From Phycisphaerales bacterium (lineage in GTDB: Bacteria; Planctomycetota; Phycisphaerae; Phycisphaerales; UBA1924), in contig JASBRY010000008.1 of NCBI GenBank assembly GCA_030149165.1, positions 434,001 to 498,000 of the forward strand: 64,000 nt of DNA, read 5' to 3'. The notes under the pieces were generated by a model that worked only from the letters and a program-made list of their open reading frames with translations, was not told the DNA's origin and did no database searches. This document shows, one piece after another, positions 17,249 through 27,966 of this stretch. Position 1 is the first letter of the stretch. Each line of letters begins with the position of its first letter. The position numbers and the translations under genes were made by a program.

Positions 17249-18529
17249 ATGAAACCACAAACTCTCAACTCACTTTGGCTCATTGCCGCTGCAGGATCTG
17301 CCGCCGTCGCTGCTCCAGCATTCTCACCCGCGACGGCTGTACCAACAGGACAGCGCCCCGCAGGGGTCGCGTTCGCTGATTTTGACGGCGATGGCGACAC
17401 AGACCTTGCAGTCACCAGTGACAACCTCGACAAAATCGAGATCTACTCCAACACCGCCGGATCGCTTGCCCTCAGCGCCACCTACTTTACTGGTGCCGGG
17501 ACGAGCGCTGACGATCTGATCGCATCCGATGTCGATGGAGACGGCGATGCCGACCTCGTCGTCGTGCTCAAGAACACGAACTCGGTCCAGGTGTACTCCA
17601 ACACCGCTGGGTTGTTCACCGCTGGAGCATCAGTGACAGTCGGCGCCGAACCAATCGATCTGTCCATCGGCGATGTCGATGGCGACGGCGATGATGACTT
17701 CGTGACTGCAAACCGTGACGGTGCTTCATTCACCGTGCTCACCAATACCGCAGGCGCTCTGAGCGCAACGAGCTTCCCAGGTGGTGTCGAACCTCGCTCA
17801 ACAGCGATTGGCGACTTCACTGGTGATGGTGTCGCTGATATCGCTGTCAGCGAACACGATGGACGATCCGTGAATATCCATTCCGGCGCTGCGGGATATG
17901 CCGTCGCTCAAGGACTTGGGGTCAATCCGATCGCTCGTCCCGACGGAGTCGTAGCCGCTGATTTCAACGGCGATGGACTTATGGACCTCGCTGCTGCCGT
18001 GAGCGATGACCTGCTCAATGTCGCTTCGGTTTGGCTCAACTCCGGTGCAACCATGGGTCCTCGCACCGACTTCCCAACTGGTGGAGCGAATGTTGGTGGG
18101 ATTGCGGCTGCAGATCTCGATGGTGATGGGGATACTGACCTCGTGACCACTCATCAGGATTCCAACTCCATGAGCACGCTCGATAACTCCGGCGCCGGCA
18201 TCTTTGCTGCAGGTGTCGTATCAGCAGCCGGAGCTCGTCCTGGGAACATCGCTTTCGGCGACATCGATGGCAACGGAGGTTTCGATATCGCGATCGCAAA
18301 CAGAGACGGCAACGATGTCTCTGTGTACATGAACCAGAACGGCATGGTTGCTCCATGCTCAGTGGTCGATTTCGCTGAGCCGTTCGGTCAACTCAACTTC
18401 CTGGATGTTTCGGCATACCTTGATGCCTTCAGCATGGGTGATCCATCAGCAGACCTGAACGCTGATGGGAACCTGAACTTCCTGGATATCTCAGCATTCC
18501 TCGCAACATACTCCGTGGGATGTCCATAA
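17249..18529 (+). CDS. Secreted FG-GAP/VCBS-repeat GC-dockerin protein
   Basis: The protein has 426 residues with a signal peptide (IAAAGSAAVAAPAFS). Seven or more VCBS/FG-GAP repeats follow, each with a Ca-binding loop such as DFDGDGDTDLAV, DVDGDGDADLVV or DLDGDGDTDLVT. The fold is expected to be a calcium-loaded beta-propeller. The GC-type dockerin at the end has a shortened first half (FGQLNFLDVSAYLDAF) and ends SVGCP. It is the only family member in this cluster on the + strand, divergent from the pseudopilin-kinase-regulator unit. It has its own sigma54-like promoter and activator site, and an intrinsic terminator 60 bp downstream. Upstream AAGAAAG and AAGAA stretches serve as a weak ribosome-binding site. 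Confidence 0.87.
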   Translation: MKPQTLNSLWLIAAAGSAAVAAPAFSPATAVPTGQRPAGVAFADFDGDGDTDLAVTSDNLDKIEIYSNTAGSLALSATYFTGAGTSADDLIASDVDGDGDADLVVVLKNTNSVQVYSNTAGLFTAGASVTVGAEPIDLSIGDVDGDGDDDFVTANRDGASFTVLTNTAGALSATSFPGGVEPRSTAIGDFTGDGVADIAVSEHDGRSVNIHSGAAGYAVAQGLGVNPIARPDGVVAADFNGDGLMDLAAAVSDDLLNVASVWLNSGATMGPRTDFPTGGANVGGIAAADLDGDGDTDLVTTHQDSNSMSTLDNSGAGIFAAGVVSAAGARPGNIAFGDIDGNGGFDIAIANRDGNDVSVYMNQNGMVAPCSVVDFAEPFGQLNFLDVSAYLDAFSMGDPSADLNADGNLNFLDISAFLATYSVGCP

Positions 18530-18588
18530 CGAGACTTCTTCATATCGAGTGGTGTCCACTGATCAACACCAACTCGCTACTAACGATG

Positions 18589-18617
18589 CCCAGCCGAGCA
18601 ATCGGCTGGGTATTTTT
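18589..18617 (+). terminator. Intrinsic terminator after the VCBS GC-dockerin gene
   Basis: A 9-bp stem, CCCAGCCGA (18589-18597) with TCGGCTGGG (18602-18610), has a GCAA loop and is followed by TATTTTT. Confidence 0.9.
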
Positions 18618-19051
18618 GCATCTCTTCAAATTGTTTGAGAAGTTCTTTGTACCGGTGAGCGAAGTAGCATTCTGCGCTCGTTTCAAACTAAACGAGTCTG
18701 GCACAATGCCTTTCGGTGTCTTGTACAAATTGTACATGTACGATTTTGGGATGATATAGAAGTTGAGCAGTGTTGCAACACCTGCAGCTCAGCCATCCCA
18801 GACGACTGGTCTATCGCCAAGTGTGGTCCCTCACAAGCATTGCGATGTCGCTTGTAGCGGATTGCATAGGAGCTACCGCTTCTTCGTGTACCTGCGAGTA
18901 CAGCCGCACAATGTGTGTCCTATCCAGTCGATTGATCAGATCCGAAATAGATGAAATCGTACAAAAAATACCCCGGCTGGCACCTACGCTCTCTATGCAG
19001 GCGAACCCACCACGATGAATCGATCGGATTTGTCTTTGGAAAGGATGAACT
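18618..19051 (+). promoter_or_regulatory. katG upstream region with a 15-bp palindrome
   Basis: This stretch of over 430 bp carries no gene I can support. It contains a perfect inverted repeat TGTACAA-A-TTGTACA at 18722-18736, which resembles an operator. It lies about 315 bp before katG. A smaller hairpin-forming repeat, CTCGTTT with AAACGAG, lies at 18677-18696. No OxyR, PerR or Fur box is recognisable with confidence. Confidence 0.4.
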
Positions 19052-21349
<2,298 letters not shown>

Positions 21350-21416
21350 TCCTTCTAACTCATGGAATCTGTAGAAACCAGCTTCCATATTTCTCAGATT
21401 TATGTGGACAAAACAG

Positions 21417-21448
21417 AAGGGACCAGCTTGAGTGCTGGTCCCTTTTCA
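21417..21448. terminator. Bidirectional intrinsic terminator between katG and the anti-sigma gene
   Basis: A perfect 11-bp stem, AAGGGACCAGC (21417-21427) with GCTGGTCCCTT (21434-21444), has a 6-nt loop. TTTTC follows on the + strand, and CTGTTTTG follows on the minus strand. Confidence 0.9.
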
Positions 21449-21470
21449 TATGGTCAATGAGTTGAGAATG

Positions 21471-22313
21471 TTACGGAGCGAGTGCGAGCAATGGGACTCG
21501 GCTTCGATCTGAAACCACCACACCTCCTGGAGGTTCAACGGTGATCGCGAATGCAGCAGCTTGATTGACAGCAAGTTTGGAGTCGATCTCGATGATGATC
21601 TCACTCGCGCTGTTGATGTCGAAGACGCCGCCGTCGATTGGGCGCTGAGTGAGCAGTCCTTCCCCGAACTGTGGGAGATCCCCTGTTGGTCGTGTCGCGT
21701 CGAAGATCCACAACTGATACTGCTCAAGCGATGGATCATTCACAGCGAGTCCGGAGATCCGCATATACCCCTTGTTGAGGGTGTCGCTCCAGACGACATC
21801 GCCGATGACTTCGCCGACCACGGCTTGGTCATCTGTGGAAATCCAATCCCACTGGATCAAGTCGTCTTCGGGGGTTTGGTCGATCAGAGCGAGACGCTGC
21901 GCTTCAAGATCCAGAGGTTGCTGCTGGATCACAGGCGCGGAGCGTGGGAGTAGTATCGCCGCGGATGCGATGAGCAGCGAAGCCGCGGCAACCATCCATG
22001 GAACCCACTGGACACGCTGTGGGGTTGCTTGGTGAGTAGGCTGATCGATCCGGTACGGAGATTCCGATTGATACACCGGTTGCGAAGGGTATTGGTCGAC
22101 TTCATTCTTGATCCGATCAGCGAGACCCTCCGGCATATCAAGCGGAGCAGTCTCTGCAGCGGCTTGATCGAGCACAGCCGCGGCCAGTTCCATTTCTTGA
22201 TAGAGCTGCGCATCGATGGAGTCATCGGAGTAGTTTTCAGTCTCTCCGAGGACACGATCGAGGATCAGGTCCATTGCACGATCATCAAACTGTGGGTTGT
22301 GTGCATCGGTCAT
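21471..22313 (-). CDS. RskA-type anti-sigma factor
   Basis: The protein has 280 residues. The acidic N-terminal cytoplasmic part (about 1-100) would bind the sigma factor. One transmembrane helix follows (about 105-124, WVPWMVAAASLLIASAAILL). The extracytoplasmic part matches the anti-sigma-K (RskA) C-terminal domain: 'QYQLWIFDATRPTG', 'GGVFDI' and 'AFAITVEPPGGV'. I do not see the zinc-binding HxxxCxxC motif in the N-terminal part, so it is not a ZAS protein. Its start overlaps the sigma gene stop by 4 bp. It should hold the ECF sigma factor at the membrane until regulated proteolysis. Confidence 0.85.
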   Translation of the reverse strand: MTDAHNPQFDDRAMDLILDRVLGETENYSDDSIDAQLYQEMELAAAVLDQAAAETAPLDMPEGLADRIKNEVDQYPSQPVYQSESPYRIDQPTHQATPQRVQWVPWMVAAASLLIASAAILLPRSAPVIQQQPLDLEAQRLALIDQTPEDDLIQWDWISTDDQAVVGEVIGDVVWSDTLNKGYMRISGLAVNDPSLEQYQLWIFDATRPTGDLPQFGEGLLTQRPIDGGVFDINSASEIIIEIDSKLAVNQAAAFAITVEPPGGVVVSDRSRVPLLALAP

Positions 22314-22891
22314 TGAGACACCCCCCCTGTTGAAGCGTGCGAAGCTCGCGAACGGAGCATGGAACGGACTTCTTCGAGTCCACGGCGGATGTGAGCTTTC
22401 ACAGTCCCGAGCGGCATGCTCGTGGACTCCACGATCTGTGAGTGCGAGAGCCCGTGGATAACAGATAGCTCGAGTACCTGTCGGCGCTGCGGACTCATGG
22501 ATCGCATGATGTCCATCGCGGAAGCGATTTCCTCAGAGCTCGTTTCGTTTGATTGCGGAGTATCAGCGGCGCTGTATTCCACGGCGCCATCAAACTGGAC
22601 TTCTGGATCCCGCCGTGTCACCTTGCGGATGTAATCAATGACGCGACGACGCGTGATCACAGAAACGAAGGTCGCTTCAGATCCCATCTCGGGTTGGTAA
22701 CGCTTGGCGCTCTTCCAGATTTCAGCGAAAATATCTTGCACGAGATCCTCGGCATCGGCTTTGTTCGATACTTTCCTGCGAACCAGTGACCAGACGAGAC
22801 CGGTGTATTGATCGATCAATCGACGCATGCACTCTTGATCGCCTTGTGCGATCCGCTCGAGCAGTGCGGGTTGGTCAGTCAGTGCGGTCAT
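22310..22891 (-). CDS. ECF-family RNA polymerase sigma factor (SigK-like)
   Basis: The protein has 193 residues. The sigma-2 region (LIDQYTGLVWSLVRRKV, then DAEDLVQDIFAEIWKSAKRY) binds core polymerase and the -10 element. The sigma-4 region (MSPQRRQVLELSVIHGLSHSQIVEST, then GTVKAHIRRGL) recognises the -35 element. The tight 4-bp overlap with the RskA-type anti-sigma gene defines the pair. The closest described arrangement is mycobacterial SigK/RskA. A consensus ECF promoter lies in the divergent spacer facing the fasciclin gene. I found no equally good element in front of the sigma gene itself. Confidence 0.9.
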   Translation of the reverse strand: MTALTDQPALLERIAQGDQECMRRLIDQYTGLVWSLVRRKVSNKADAEDLVQDIFAEIWKSAKRYQPEMGSEATFVSVITRRRVIDYIRKVTRRDPEVQFDGAVEYSAADTPQSNETSSEEIASAMDIMRSMSPQRRQVLELSVIHGLSHSQIVESTSMPLGTVKAHIRRGLEEVRSMLRSRASHASTGGVSQ

Positions 22892-23084
22892 ATGTGGTGA
22901 TGATATCCTACTGGAAACTGATGACGATCGGGTGCCGGGGCAGCGATCGCGTGATGAATTCGTAGTGAAATTCTCATGGATGCAAAATGGACAGATAGAT
23001 GGTCGATTTTTTGGTCACTTTTCCGTCTGCAAAAATCATGACGATTTCCGCATCCGTTCGTCAGAGCACCTCGAAATCATTCTC

Positions 23085-23109
23085 GGAACCGGTTAATCAC
23101 ACGGCCGTC
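23085..23109 (+). promoter_or_regulatory. ECF-type promoter of the fasciclin gene
   Basis: GGAAC (23085-23089), 16 bases, then CGTC (23106-23109): the classical ECF pattern. Transcription would begin about 45 bp before the ATG at 23163. Confidence 0.7.
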
Positions 23110-23162
23110 TGGTAGGCGGCTCCAGAAACCTCATCAATAACAACAGTTAAAGGAAACACACC

Positions 23163-24104
23163 ATGAAAACCATCATGACCGCTATCGCTGTCGCTTCACT
23201 CGCTGCAACCCCTCTCGCACTGGGTGGACCCAATTGCTCTTCGAGCAAGTATGATCATTCAAACACCATGCAGGTCAACAAGCGTCAGGCGGACATCGTT
23301 GATACCGCCATCGCGGCCGGCTCATTCAATACCCTCGCCGCGGCACTGACCGAAGCAGACCTCGTCGGCGCACTCAAGGGCAAGGGACCATTCACCGTCT
23401 TTGCACCAACTGACGAGGCATTCGCGAAGCTACCAAAGGGCACTGTTGAAAATTTGCTCAAGCCTGAAAATCGTGATCAGTTGATCAATATCTTGACCTT
23501 CCATGTTGTTCCAGGCGAGTACGACGCGGAGCATGTGCTCGGCGCCCCAGGCTTGAACATGCTTAATGGGCAGCGCGCAGACATTGATGCGAACAATGGC
23601 GCCATTGATGGTGCAAGCATCATCAAAACAGACATCGAGTGCAGCAATGGGATCATCCATGTGATCGATGAGGTCATCCTCCCGAAGACCGATTCGATCC
23701 TTGAGACCGCTTCCTCTGCAGGATCATTCAACACACTCGCGGCAGCAATTGAAGCCGCGGGTCTGGTTGACGCACTAAGCGGCGAGGGTCCATTCACTGT
23801 GTTCGCTCCAACCGATGCAGCGTTTGCGAAGCTCCCAGCAGGGACTGTTGAGAACCTGCTGAAGCCTGAGAATCTTGACACACTCCGCTCGATCCTTCTG
23901 TACCATGTCGTCGAGGGACGCGTCTACAGCGACGAAGCGGTTGACGCGAAGAAGGCAAAGACCCTTCAGGGCGACAAGGTCAAAATCCGTGAGTACAAGG
24001 GCAAGGTTCAAGTCGGCAACGCGACTGTTGAAGCCGCGGACATCGATGCGTCCAACGGCGTGATCCATGTGATCGACACAGTGATCCTTCCATCAGATAG
24101 CTAA
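23163..24104 (+). CDS. Secreted protein with two fasciclin (FAS1) domains
   Basis: The protein has 313 residues with a Sec signal peptide ([17 protein letters not shown]). Two FAS1 domains span about residues 40-172 and 175-312. Each has the two signature boxes, [15 protein letters not shown] with [10 protein letters not shown] in the first and [15 protein letters not shown] with [10 protein letters not shown] in the second. Each ends in a G-I-I/V-H-V-I-D strand. FAS1 proteins are adhesion or matrix proteins. A GGA-containing ribosome-binding site (AAAGGA) lies upstream. The gene is divergent from the SigK/RskA-like pair and carries a matching promoter, so it is the probable regulon target, as MPT70/MPT83 are in mycobacteria. 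Confidence 0.92.
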   Translation: MKTIMTAIAVASLAATPLALGGPNCSSSKYDHSNTMQVNKRQADIVDTAIAAGSFNTLAAALTEADLVGALKGKGPFTVFAPTDEAFAKLPKGTVENLLKPENRDQLINILTFHVVPGEYDAEHVLGAPGLNMLNGQRADIDANNGAIDGASIIKTDIECSNGIIHVIDEVILPKTDSILETASSAGSFNTLAAAIEAAGLVDALSGEGPFTVFAPTDAAFAKLPAGTVENLLKPENLDTLRSILLYHVVEGRVYSDEAVDAKKAKTLQGDKVKIREYKGKVQVGNATVEAADIDASNGVIHVIDTVILPSDS

Positions 24105-24153
24105 TCGAACCCTTCTCATCCCGCCGCGGATTCGCGGCGTGACTACGAGCACG

Positions 24154-24182
24154 AAGGACCCGGTTAACGCCGGGTCCTTTGT
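24154..24182. terminator. Intrinsic terminator between fasciclin and threonine aldolase genes
   Basis: A 10-bp stem, AAGGACCCGG (24154-24163) with CCGGGTCCTT (24170-24179), has a TTAACG loop. The T-run is short on either side. A smaller hairpin (CGCCGCG/CGCGGCG) lies at 24122-24139. Confidence 0.75.
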
Positions 24183-25244
24183 CTATTCACAGAGCGCTTT
24201 GATGCGTGGAGTGACCTCGTCGAGTGCATCATTATCCAGATCAAGATGCGTCACAAAGCGCAGCGTCCCGGCACTTTCCGCGTAGCACAGGACACCGATG
24301 TCTTTGAGTCGAGTCTCTAACGAAAACGCATCGCCAAAGGACTCCATCGCGGACTGCGAGAGCTTTGCATAGACGAGGTTAGTCTCAACGGAATCTGGGT
24401 CAAAGTCAAAGATATTCAGATCAGCGAGCTGACGCGCGAGTCGCTTCGCACGATCGTGGTCTTCTTGGAGTCGCTCGAGATGATTCTCGATCGCGTACAA
24501 ACCCGCCGCGGCGAGCACGCCGGCTTGGCGCATCCCACCACCAAGCATCTTGCGCTTGTGTCTCGCGCGTTCGATGGTTTCGCGATCACCCACAAGCACA
24601 GAACCAACCGGACATCCGAGTCCTTTACTCAGACACGCGGAGAGCGTATCGCTCGTTGATGCGAGGTCTTTGAGACTGATGCCGCTCGCGATGGATGCGT
24701 TCCAGATCCGCGCACCGTCACAGTGCACACGCAGTCCGAACTCATCCGCGACCTGTCGAACGGATCGGAGTTGGTCCAATGTCCAGGTCACTCCCCCACC
24801 CCTGTTGTGGGTGTTCTCGATTGTGCACAGACGCGGGGTTGGGAAATGGATATCCCTCAGGCGAACGACGGTTCGGAGCGATTGAGCCGAGAACACACCG
24901 CGCTTCTGTTCGTCTTGATCATCAACGAAGCGGATGCTGCAACCAGCAAGTGCGGCGTACCCTCCGGCTTCGTAGTAATAGATATGACTCTCACGCTGGG
25001 TGATGATCTCGTCGCCTGGATTTGTCTGCGCGAGGATCGCGAGCAGATTCGCCATCGTTCCAGAAGGCGTGAAGAGGGCGGCTTGCTTTCCGAACAGGTC
25101 CGCGGCTTTCTCTTCGAGCGCGATGACCGTGGGATCGGTCCGCATCACATCATCGCCGACCTCTGCGGATGCCATCGCTTCGCGCATCCCGAGAGTGGGT
25201 TGGGTGACCGTATCAGAACGGAGATCAATCATGTTTGTCGGCAT
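24183..25244 (-). CDS. ltaE: Low-specificity L-threonine aldolase
   Basis: The protein has 353 residues, the usual length for this PLP fold-type I enzyme. It cleaves L-threonine and allo-threonine to glycine and acetaldehyde. It opens with the family sequence MIDLRSDTVTQPT, and EVGDDV follows. The GTMANLLA region binds the cofactor phosphate, HCDGARIWNA supplies the Asp that contacts the pyridine nitrogen, and the Schiff-base Lys lies in CLSKGLGCPVGS (about residue 205). It overlaps the end of the upstream DUF502 gene by 20 bp, so both are likely on one transcript. It is distinguished from other beta-eliminating lyases by the N-terminal signature. Confidence 0.92.
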   Translation of the reverse strand: MPTNMIDLRSDTVTQPTLGMREAMASAEVGDDVMRTDPTVIALEEKAADLFGKQAALFTPSGTMANLLAILAQTNPGDEIITQRESHIYYYEAGGYAALAGCSIRFVDDQDEQKRGVFSAQSLRTVVRLRDIHFPTPRLCTIENTHNRGGGVTWTLDQLRSVRQVADEFGLRVHCDGARIWNASIASGISLKDLASTSDTLSACLSKGLGCPVGSVLVGDRETIERARHKRKMLGGGMRQAGVLAAAGLYAIENHLERLQEDHDRAKRLARQLADLNIFDFDPDSVETNLVYAKLSQSAMESFGDAFSLETRLKDIGVLCYAESAGTLRFVTHLDLDNDALDEVTPRIKALCE

Positions 25245-26130
25245 TGGTGTCTATCTTGTTCTGTGAGTCTGGAGCCATTGGGTCGGTCGGGATGCCTTTG
25301 ATGACGATTGGGGTCACTGGGACATCTCCGGGATCGATCTCGTCGCTGGATTGTCCCGGCGCGAGCACACCAGCGGTGATGACGAAACGCAGTGCTTCCT
25401 CAACGCTCATATTCATCTCGATCGCGTGCTCTTGGCGCACATTGATCGTGAATCCAGTGAACGGCGTCGGTGAGGTCGGGATAAAGACCGAGACGACCTG
25501 ACCTCCGGCGGAGTCATCGATCTGGCGGATGGAGTTTCCGGTCAAGAATCCGACAGTCCAAATGCCTTCTCTTGGGTATTCAACAAGGACGACTTTGGAG
25601 AATGCCATCTTCTTTTCGCCGAGGATCATGTCCACGACTTGCTTGACATGGGGATAGATCTGCTTGAATCCTGGGATCTGTGTGATGAGCCGCTCGACTC
25701 TGTTATAGATCGTTTTTCCAACGATGTTCCCGAGCAGTACGCCTGAGAGATAGATGAGCATGATCGCGATGACAAATCCGGTCAGGTTGAGATACCAATG
25801 GCTCTCCCAGAAGTCGGTCAGGTATTCCTTGCGGAGTTGTCGGCGCAGAGCCGCGTCGGTCATCGAGTCTGGGATATCCCGGTTGTAACGCTCAAGGACC
25901 AGCTCGTCCTTGGTGACGCGGAACCATCCTGGGAGGTCTTCCTCATCGAAGACCTGAGGCACCCCCCAGATCACGACGACGCGGGTGGCGTTGTTGATCG
26001 GCTGAGCGACATTGTTGTAGATAAATCCGAACGCTTGCCAGAGCAACCAGAGGGTGACCGCGGTCGGGAGCAAAATCGCCAACCCTTTGCCAAAGAAGCG
26101 TTTGAAATCTGAACCAAAAGATTCCGCCAT
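25225..26130 (-). CDS. DUF502 family membrane protein
   Basis: The protein has 301 residues. Two transmembrane segments are visible, at about residues 19-40 (LAILLPTAVTLWLLWQAFGF) and 115-140 (LTGFVIAIMLIYLSGVLLGN). A conserved block follows (GKTIYNRVERLITQIPGFKQIYPHVKQVVD), then VFIPTSPTPFTGF. These are the marks of the DUF502 (COG2928) family, whose function is not established. The ATG at 26130 has GAGGAG upstream; a TTG six codons earlier overlaps that site and is less likely. An insert of about 60 residues between the helices carries charged sequence. The gene is translationally linked to ltaE. Confidence 0.85.
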   Translation of the reverse strand: MAESFGSDFKRFFGKGLAILLPTAVTLWLLWQAFGFIYNNVAQPINNATRVVVIWGVPQVFDEEDLPGWFRVTKDELVLERYNRDIPDSMTDAALRRQLRKEYLTDFWESHWYLNLTGFVIAIMLIYLSGVLLGNIVGKTIYNRVERLITQIPGFKQIYPHVKQVVDMILGEKKMAFSKVVLVEYPREGIWTVGFLTGNSIRQIDDSAGGQVVSVFIPTSPTPFTGFTINVRQEHAIEMNMSVEEALRFVITAGVLAPGQSSDEIDPGDVPVTPIVIKGIPTDPMAPDSQNKIDTNADKHD

Positions 26131-26304
26131 CTGTATGGGGCTCCTCAATAGACCCGGGAAGACCTGTGTGCTCGACGCTCATTGTACCGGATCTTGGACC
26201 CCAGATTTCATCCGCGGCCATCAAACCCAACGGATCTGCACATTCGTTGGAATCCAGAATACGATCAGAGCTGATTGATGGATTGAATGACACTGGAGGC
26301 ACAC

Positions 26305-27345
26305 ATGCGAGTTCTGGTCACAGGTGGAGCGGGATACATCGGATCCCACGCGTGCCAACGACTCCTCAAGGATGGATACCACATCGTCGCGCTGGACAAT
26401 CTCCATCGTGGTCATCGCGAGCCGATGGAGATGCTCAAAGCCGCGCATCCTGACCAGTTCGAGTTCGTGCACGCGGATCTCGGAGATCAATCCGCCGTCC
26501 AGAAGGCTCTCGATGAGCATAACCTGGATACGGTCATGCACTTCGGCGCTCTTGCGTATGTGGGAGAGTCCGTCGAGGCCCCCCTCTGGTACTACCAGAA
26601 CAACATCGCGCAAGCGATCAATCTGCTCCAAGCGTGTGATCAATCACGAGGTGGCAAAGGGATCGAGCGATTCATCTTCTCCTCCTCCTGCGCGACCTAC
26701 GGCGATCCTCCAGAGGACATGATCCCAGTCCCTGAGCACTGCCCCCAGAATCCCACATCGCCGTACGGATACACCAAGCTCCATATGGAGCACATCCTGA
26801 AGGACTACGCGAACAGCCGTGCGATGAAGAACAACCCCATCGCGCTGACCATGCTCCGCTACTTCAATGTCGCTGGATCGGATCGATCTGGGATGCTCGG
26901 CGAGGATCACGATCCCGAAACGCATCTGATCCCGGTCGCGATCAACGCGGCGCTGGGAAAGCGTGATTCCATGTCTATCTTTGGCACCGACTACCCCACT
27001 CCCGACGGCACCAACATACGCGACTATGTCCATGTGGAGGACTTGGTCTGGGCGCATGTACTCGCGATGAACTCCACAAAGCGAGGAGAGGTCGAAGCGT
27101 TCAATGTGGGGATCGGGAAAGGCTACTCCGTCCGAGAGATCCTTGACGCTGTCAAGCGTGTCTCAGGAGTGGACTTTACGGTCCATGACGCGCCAAGGCG
27201 TGCGGGCGACGCGATCGCGTTGTACAACGATCCGACGAAGATCAAAGCCAAACTCGGATGGGATGCGAAGATCACCGACATCGACGAGGTCGTGAAAGAC
27301 GCATTCGATTGGTTTAAAGCGCACCCAAACGGATACGCAAGCTGA
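26305..27345 (+). CDS. galE: UDP-glucose 4-epimerase
   Basis: The protein has 346 residues, in the extended short-chain dehydrogenase family. It shows the NAD-binding GGAGYIGSH at residues 7-15, the catalytic Ser region SSCATYG (about 125) and the YxxxK pair in YGYTKLHME (about 153-157). PDGTNIRDYVHVEDL and the C-terminal P-R-R-A-G-D are typical of GalE. It interconverts UDP-glucose and UDP-galactose for exopolysaccharide or glycan synthesis. The ATG at 26305 is preceded by GGAGG. An upstream in-frame ATG at 26287 overlaps that site and is rejected. It ends directly against the convergent pseudopilin gene with no spacer. Confidence 0.93.
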   Translation: MRVLVTGGAGYIGSHACQRLLKDGYHIVALDNLHRGHREPMEMLKAAHPDQFEFVHADLGDQSAVQKALDEHNLDTVMHFGALAYVGESVEAPLWYYQNNIAQAINLLQACDQSRGGKGIERFIFSSSCATYGDPPEDMIPVPEHCPQNPTSPYGYTKLHMEHILKDYANSRAMKNNPIALTMLRYFNVAGSDRSGMLGEDHDPETHLIPVAINAALGKRDSMSIFGTDYPTPDGTNIRDYVHVEDLVWAHVLAMNSTKRGEVEAFNVGIGKGYSVREILDAVKRVSGVDFTVHDAPRRAGDAIALYNDPTKIKAKLGWDAKITDIDEVVKDAFDWFKAHPNGYAS

Positions 27346-27966
27346 TCACTCGTCGAACTGACGAGGCGACGCGCTCGCGACCAATCGGATCGTCGGCGCT
27401 TCAAGATTCGCACCGATCGCGGCATCCTGAACATCATCTGGTTGGATGATCAGATCGATGGTCACACGCCGGAGTTTGGGACCAACATCGTACTCCATGT
27501 CAAACTGGACCTTGTTGAGACCCACCATCAGCGGTGCGGCGGATTCTGACTGATAGGTGTCGTTCACGAATGTGGTGACAACATACCAGAGCTCGTACGG
27601 GCCGGTCTCCGCGTCACCGTCACGGCGCTCAAGACGAGTGACGCGCCGCTCACCTGTAACTGGATCGCGGAACGAGACGAACTCCATCCATGTGGATTCG
27701 ATGTTTGGAGTGGTGATGGCATTCACAGGATACGGACCGAAGTTCTCTCCGGTCCGGACCATGGAGGTCAGACGCTGCATCACGATGCGTGCCACGACAT
27801 TGGTGGACGCTCCCTCAGTGGTGACCTTGTAGCTTTTGAATGACGCATCGAGCGCTGCCATGGTTGCGGTCAGCAGCGTCGAGGTGATCGTCAGCGCGAT
27901 CAGGACTTCGATCAGGCTGAATCCGCGACGAGCCGGCTTGCTTGGTTTACGAGTGGAACGGATCAT
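27346..27966 (-). CDS. Pseudopilin, PilW/GspJ-like
   Basis: The protein has 206 residues. The prepilin peptidase site is RRG-FSLIEVLIALTITSTLL with the conserved Glu at +5, followed by a hydrophobic helix. It has the GspJ/PilW trait of a long soluble beta-rich domain. It is the third gene of a pseudopilin set; its ATG overlaps the preceding stop by one base (TGATG). It is probably a minor pilin or pseudopilin at the tip of a type IV pilus or T2SS pseudopilus. Which of the two systems cannot be settled here, since no secretin is in view. Confidence 0.78.
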   Translation of the reverse strand: MIRSTRKPSKPARRGFSLIEVLIALTITSTLLTATMAALDASFKSYKVTTEGASTNVVARIVMQRLTSMVRTGENFGPYPVNAITTPNIESTWMEFVSFRDPVTGERRVTRLERRDGDAETGPYELWYVVTTFVNDTYQSESAAPLMVGLNKVQFDMEYDVGPKLRRVTIDLIIQPDDVQDAAIGANLEAPTIRLVASASPRQFDE

